Positions 56,785-59,033 of a DNA stretch of 59,033 nt are shown here, piece after piece. Origin of the DNA: Chloroflexota bacterium (GTDB taxonomy: Bacteria > Chloroflexota > Anaerolineae > JAAEKA01); assembly GCA_029558955.1 (NCBI GenBank), contig JAKQCW010000095.1, positions 1 through 59,033 on the forward strand. Reading direction: 5' to 3'. How positions within the stretch are numbered: position 1 is the first letter of the stretch; every line of letters starts with the position of its first letter. The notes under the pieces are model-generated. The model saw nothing but the letters and a program-made list of their open reading frames with translations, ran no database searches and was not told the DNA's origin. Both the position numbers and the translations under genes were made by a program.

Positions 56785-57255
56785 ATGATTGACAGCCTGA
56801 ATGGCACTGAAGAGTTGATGGACGATCTGCACGATGAGATCCTGCACACCGAGCTTACCGATGAAGCCTACGAAGAACTGGCCGTTTCAGAGGGCGCGGT
56901 TGTCGTGGGGCTGGCCTTCTGGGACAGCTCACTGGCCGATGAGGTAGCCGATGAGACGCCCACCGACGAAGAGCGTGTGGTGATCGACCTGGACCTCTAC
57001 CTGGACGACAACACGCTGCTGGAGCTGTACGGCGCCAGCCTTTTCACAGCCGATAGCCAGGAGCCGCTGATGGGCCTCAAGGCGCTGGAAGAGGCGCTGG
57101 TAGACCTGGCCGACAGCGAAAGCGAGCTGAGCGAGGTGGCGCAGACTGAGGATGGCGCGCTGGCGCTGGTCTTTGCCGCCGATGAACAGCCTCGGCTGAT
57201 CATCGCCGTGGGCGCCTGGTCGGTCAGCGAATGGGACGAGCTGCCCGAGGACTGA
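56785..57255 (+). CDS. acidic hypothetical protein
   Basis: 156 residues with AAGGAG nine bases upstream of the ATG. It is very acidic (DDLHDEILHTELTDEAYEEL, DETPTDEERVVIDLDLYLDD). The second half (ALALVFAADEQPRLIIAVGAW) looks like a compact alpha/beta fold. No signal peptide, and no family recognised. It lies between a heptamer array and the glnA control region. Its position suggests, but does not show, a link to nitrogen metabolism. Confidence 0.7.
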   Translation: MIDSLNGTEELMDDLHDEILHTELTDEAYEELAVSEGAVVVGLAFWDSSLADEVADETPTDEERVVIDLDLYLDDNTLLELYGASLFTADSQEPLMGLKALEEALVDLADSESELSEVAQTEDGALALVFAADEQPRLIIAVGAWSVSEWDELPED

Positions 57256-57313
57256 CGCAGCTGCCCCCGCGGGCTGCGGCTCAGCCCCTTTTTCCCCCCC
57301 CGGATAATTTCCC

Positions 57314-57361
57314 GTTACACCGGTGTAACTGTCGCCCCAGGCGTCAGGCTACACCGGTACT
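57314..57361. promoter_or_regulatory. two operator-like sites upstream of glnA
   Basis: A perfect 16-bp palindrome, GTTACACCGGTGTAAC (57314-57329), shares TACACCGGT with a second half-site at 57350-57358, 34 bp apart (about three helical turns). The first has the GTNAC-N6-GNAAC form of the OmpR-type GlnR boxes known from actinobacteria. A nitrogen regulator binding here is an attractive inference; no regulator gene is in the window. Confidence 0.45.
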
Positions 57362-57387
57362 TTTTTTCAGGAGAAGCAAGAGACACC

Positions 57388-58740
57388 ATGACTATCGACC
57401 AAGCAGCCATCGAGCGCGTCGCCGAACTGATCCAGCGCGAGAAGATTCGCTTCGTCAACCTTCAATTCACCGACATCGCCGGCATCGTCAAACAGGTCAG
57501 CATTCCGGTGGAGCACTGGGGCACGGCCGTGGGCCACGGCATCTGGTTCGACGGCTCCTCGATTGAGGGCTTTGTGCGCATCGCCGAGGGCGACATGTAT
57601 CTGGTGCCTGACCTGGACACCTTCGCCGTGATTCCCTGGGGCGGGGAAGAGCTGGCGGCCGCGCGCGTGATCTGCGACGTGTACACGCCCGAGGGGGAGC
57701 CGTTCAGCGGCGACCCGCGCTATGTGCTCAAGCGTGCGCTGGCCAAGGTGGCCGAGATGGGCTATGGCTTCAACACCGGCCCGGAGCTGGAGTTTTTCCT
57801 CTTTCGACCTGACGCCAACGGCCGGCTGCTGCCCTTGTCGCTGCACGACCGGGCGGGCTACTTCGATGTCAGCACTGACCTGGCCTACAGCGTGCGCCGC
57901 CAGATGGTCAACGCCTTGCAGCAGTTCGGCATCAACGTGGAGACGGCGCACCACGAAACCGCGCCGGGCCAGCATGAGATCGACTTCAAATATGGCGATG
58001 CCCTGCGCACGGCCGACAACGCGGTGACGTTGCGCACCACCCTCAAGGCCGTCGCCCAGCGCAACGGGCTCTACTGCACCTTCATGCCCAAGCCGATCGC
58101 CGGCATCGCCGGCTCCGGCATGCACGTGCATCAAAGCCTGATCGACAAGACCACCGGCAAGAATGCCTTCGTGGACGTCAACGGCGACAGCGTGTTTGGC
58201 CTGAGCAAACTGGCCTTGCAGTACATCGCCGGCCAACTGGCCCATGCGCGCGGCTTCTCGGCCGTGATTGCCCCGCTGGTCAACTCCTACAAACGTCTGG
58301 TGCCCGGCTACGAGGCGCCGGTCTACATCTCCTGGGCGCGCATGAACCGCTCGGCGCTGATCCGCATTCCGCGCGTGCGCCCCTTGCAGCCGCAGTCGAC
58401 CCGCGTCGAGCTGCGCTGCCCCGATCCCAGCTCCAACCCCTATCTGGCCTTTGCCGTCATGCTGCACGCCGGCCTGGATGGCATTCGCCGGGGCATGACG
58501 CCGCCCCCGCCGGCCGAACAGGATCTGTACCACGTGGACGAGACCCAGCGCCAGACCATGCAGACCATGCCGGGCAGCCTGGGCGAGGCCATCCAGGCGC
58601 TCCAGGACGACCCGCTGATGCGCGAGGCGTTGGGCGATCACATCTTCGAGCGCTACGTCGATGCCAAGACCCAGGAGTGGGACGAATATCGCATCTCGGT
58701 CAGCCAGTGGGAGCTGGACCGCTATCTGAGCATCTATTGA
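57388..58740 (+). CDS. glnA: glutamine synthetase type I
   Basis: 450 residues. WFDGSSIEGFVRIAEGDMYL, NTGPELEFFLF, HHETAPGQHEIDFKYGDALR, FMPKPIAGIAGSGMHVHQSL, NSYKRLVPGYEAPVYISWA and NPYLAFAVMLHAGLDGI are the core beta-grasp and catalytic motifs. Length and sequence fit the short GSI-alpha type, which lacks the 25-residue insertion; a tyrosine in DLYHVDETQ is where adenylylation occurs in GSI-beta but is not expected to be modified here. It makes glutamine from glutamate, ammonia and ATP. Preceded by operator-like sites, and with the GDH and liv genes it forms the nitrogen-assimilation set. Confidence 0.95.
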   Translation: MTIDQAAIERVAELIQREKIRFVNLQFTDIAGIVKQVSIPVEHWGTAVGHGIWFDGSSIEGFVRIAEGDMYLVPDLDTFAVIPWGGEELAAARVICDVYTPEGEPFSGDPRYVLKRALAKVAEMGYGFNTGPELEFFLFRPDANGRLLPLSLHDRAGYFDVSTDLAYSVRRQMVNALQQFGINVETAHHETAPGQHEIDFKYGDALRTADNAVTLRTTLKAVAQRNGLYCTFMPKPIAGIAGSGMHVHQSLIDKTTGKNAFVDVNGDSVFGLSKLALQYIAGQLAHARGFSAVIAPLVNSYKRLVPGYEAPVYISWARMNRSALIRIPRVRPLQPQSTRVELRCPDPSSNPYLAFAVMLHAGLDGIRRGMTPPPPAEQDLYHVDETQRQTMQTMPGSLGEAIQALQDDPLMREALGDHIFERYVDAKTQEWDEYRISVSQWELDRYLSIY

Positions 58741-58763
58741 GCTGGCGGCCGGTTGAGGCGCAG

Positions 58764-58828
58764 TGCGTAATCCGTAACTCGTAACTCGTAACCCGGAAAG
58801 GCGTTCTGGCTTCCGGGTTACGGGTTAC
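58764..58828. repeat. heptanucleotide array and hairpin after glnA
   Basis: CGTAATCCGTAACTCGTAAC units are followed by a 12-bp inverted repeat (CGTAACCCGGAA, 58787-58798, with 58811-58822) and reverse GTTACGG units. This forward-spacer-inverted plan matches the loci at 36360 and 51007. A MITE-like element is inserted at its right end. Confidence 0.8.
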
Positions 58829-58949
58829 CAGCAATTCCAAATATGGGCGGAGTCGAGGCTTCAGCCGGGTCCGGACGATGCGAGTTGAGCGTGCAAACCC
58901 GGCTGAAGCCTCGACTCCAGTTTGGCAGTCGCCATATTTGGAATTGCTG
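58829..58949. mobile_element. MITE-like element, copy D, inverted, inserted in a heptamer array
   Basis: 121 bp bounded by CAGCAATTCC and GGAATTGCTG, in the opposite orientation to copies A and C. It is flanked on both sides by GTTACGGGTTAC (58817-58828 and 58950-58961); the direct repeat may combine a target duplication with the repetitive target. Beyond 58962 to the window end I see no feature. Confidence 0.85.
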
Positions 58950-59033
58950 GTTACGGGTTACGTGCAGGGGACGCCTTCCGTATGTGGCACACAGTGCAGT
59001 TGGGGCGGCTTTGCTGATATGACGGCCTGATGG

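Overview
This GC-rich window reads as a chromosomal segment of a free-living bacterium, probably a member of the Chloroflexota (Anaerolineae/Caldilineae/Ardenticatenia-like). That placement is an inference from GC-rich codon use, GatCAB-dependent tRNA amidation, the NrfD/ferredoxin/multihaem cytochrome module, a DUF368 protein and a family 10 glycosyl hydrolase-like protein; no rRNA or other marker gene is present to confirm it. I saw no tRNA, rRNA, CRISPR array, prophage or intact insertion sequence.

Layout. Positions 1-900 hold the 3' end of radA and a decayed toxin-antitoxin pair. Positions 937-6754 hold a respiratory electron-transfer locus: a minus-strand operon (octahaem cytochrome c, four-cluster ferredoxin, NrfD) facing a plus-strand decahaem lipoprotein across a 571-bp control region. 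Positions 7057-16594 hold mostly single housekeeping or accessory genes: an AAC(6')-like acetyltransferase, an FAD oxidoreductase, a polysaccharide deacetylase, a Nudix hydrolase, a thioesterase, an Old Yellow Enzyme-type oxidoreductase, Ppx/GppA, a 23S rRNA methyltransferase and glutamate dehydrogenase. Positions 17047-22761 are a complete branched-chain amino-acid ABC operon (binding protein, LivH, LivM, LivG, LivF) behind a consensus promoter. Positions 22832-30147 carry an MBL-fold hydrolase, two hotdog thioesterases, a pseudouridine synthase, a DUF368 transporter, a GHL10 protein and an M1-like metallopeptidase. Positions 30598-38069 carry gatC, gatA and, after four other genes, gatB. Positions 38153-41078 have HEAT and pentapeptide-repeat proteins and acetyl-CoA synthetase. 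Positions 41408-52512 form a sugar-phosphate block (pgm, mgsA, gnd, gntK, a P-type cation ATPase, tkt, tal). The end has an ABC exporter, a hypothetical protein, an M23-like protein, an acidic orphan and glnA.

The most unusual content is repetitive DNA. (1) A 120-bp MITE-like palindromic element with CAGCAATTCC termini occurs four times, two copies with clear 9-bp target duplications. (2) A 24-bp palindromic unit is inserted four times, in frame, inside gatA, adding 49 residues, and occurs three times with 42-bp period in the 5' leader of the metallopeptidase gene. (3) Heptanucleotide arrays (CGTAAYN and CGGTRAA types) lie between genes, often as inverted arrays around a spacer, and supply the stop codons of at least four upstream genes. 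(4) A 59-bp dispersed repeat occurs near both ends of the cytochrome region, its copies differing only by transitions.

Physiology inferred: amino-acid uptake and nitrogen assimilation (liv operon, glutamate dehydrogenase, glutamine synthetase), acetate activation, gluconate entry through the pentose phosphate pathway, and a quinone-linked multihaem electron conduit whose catalytic partner is not in this window.
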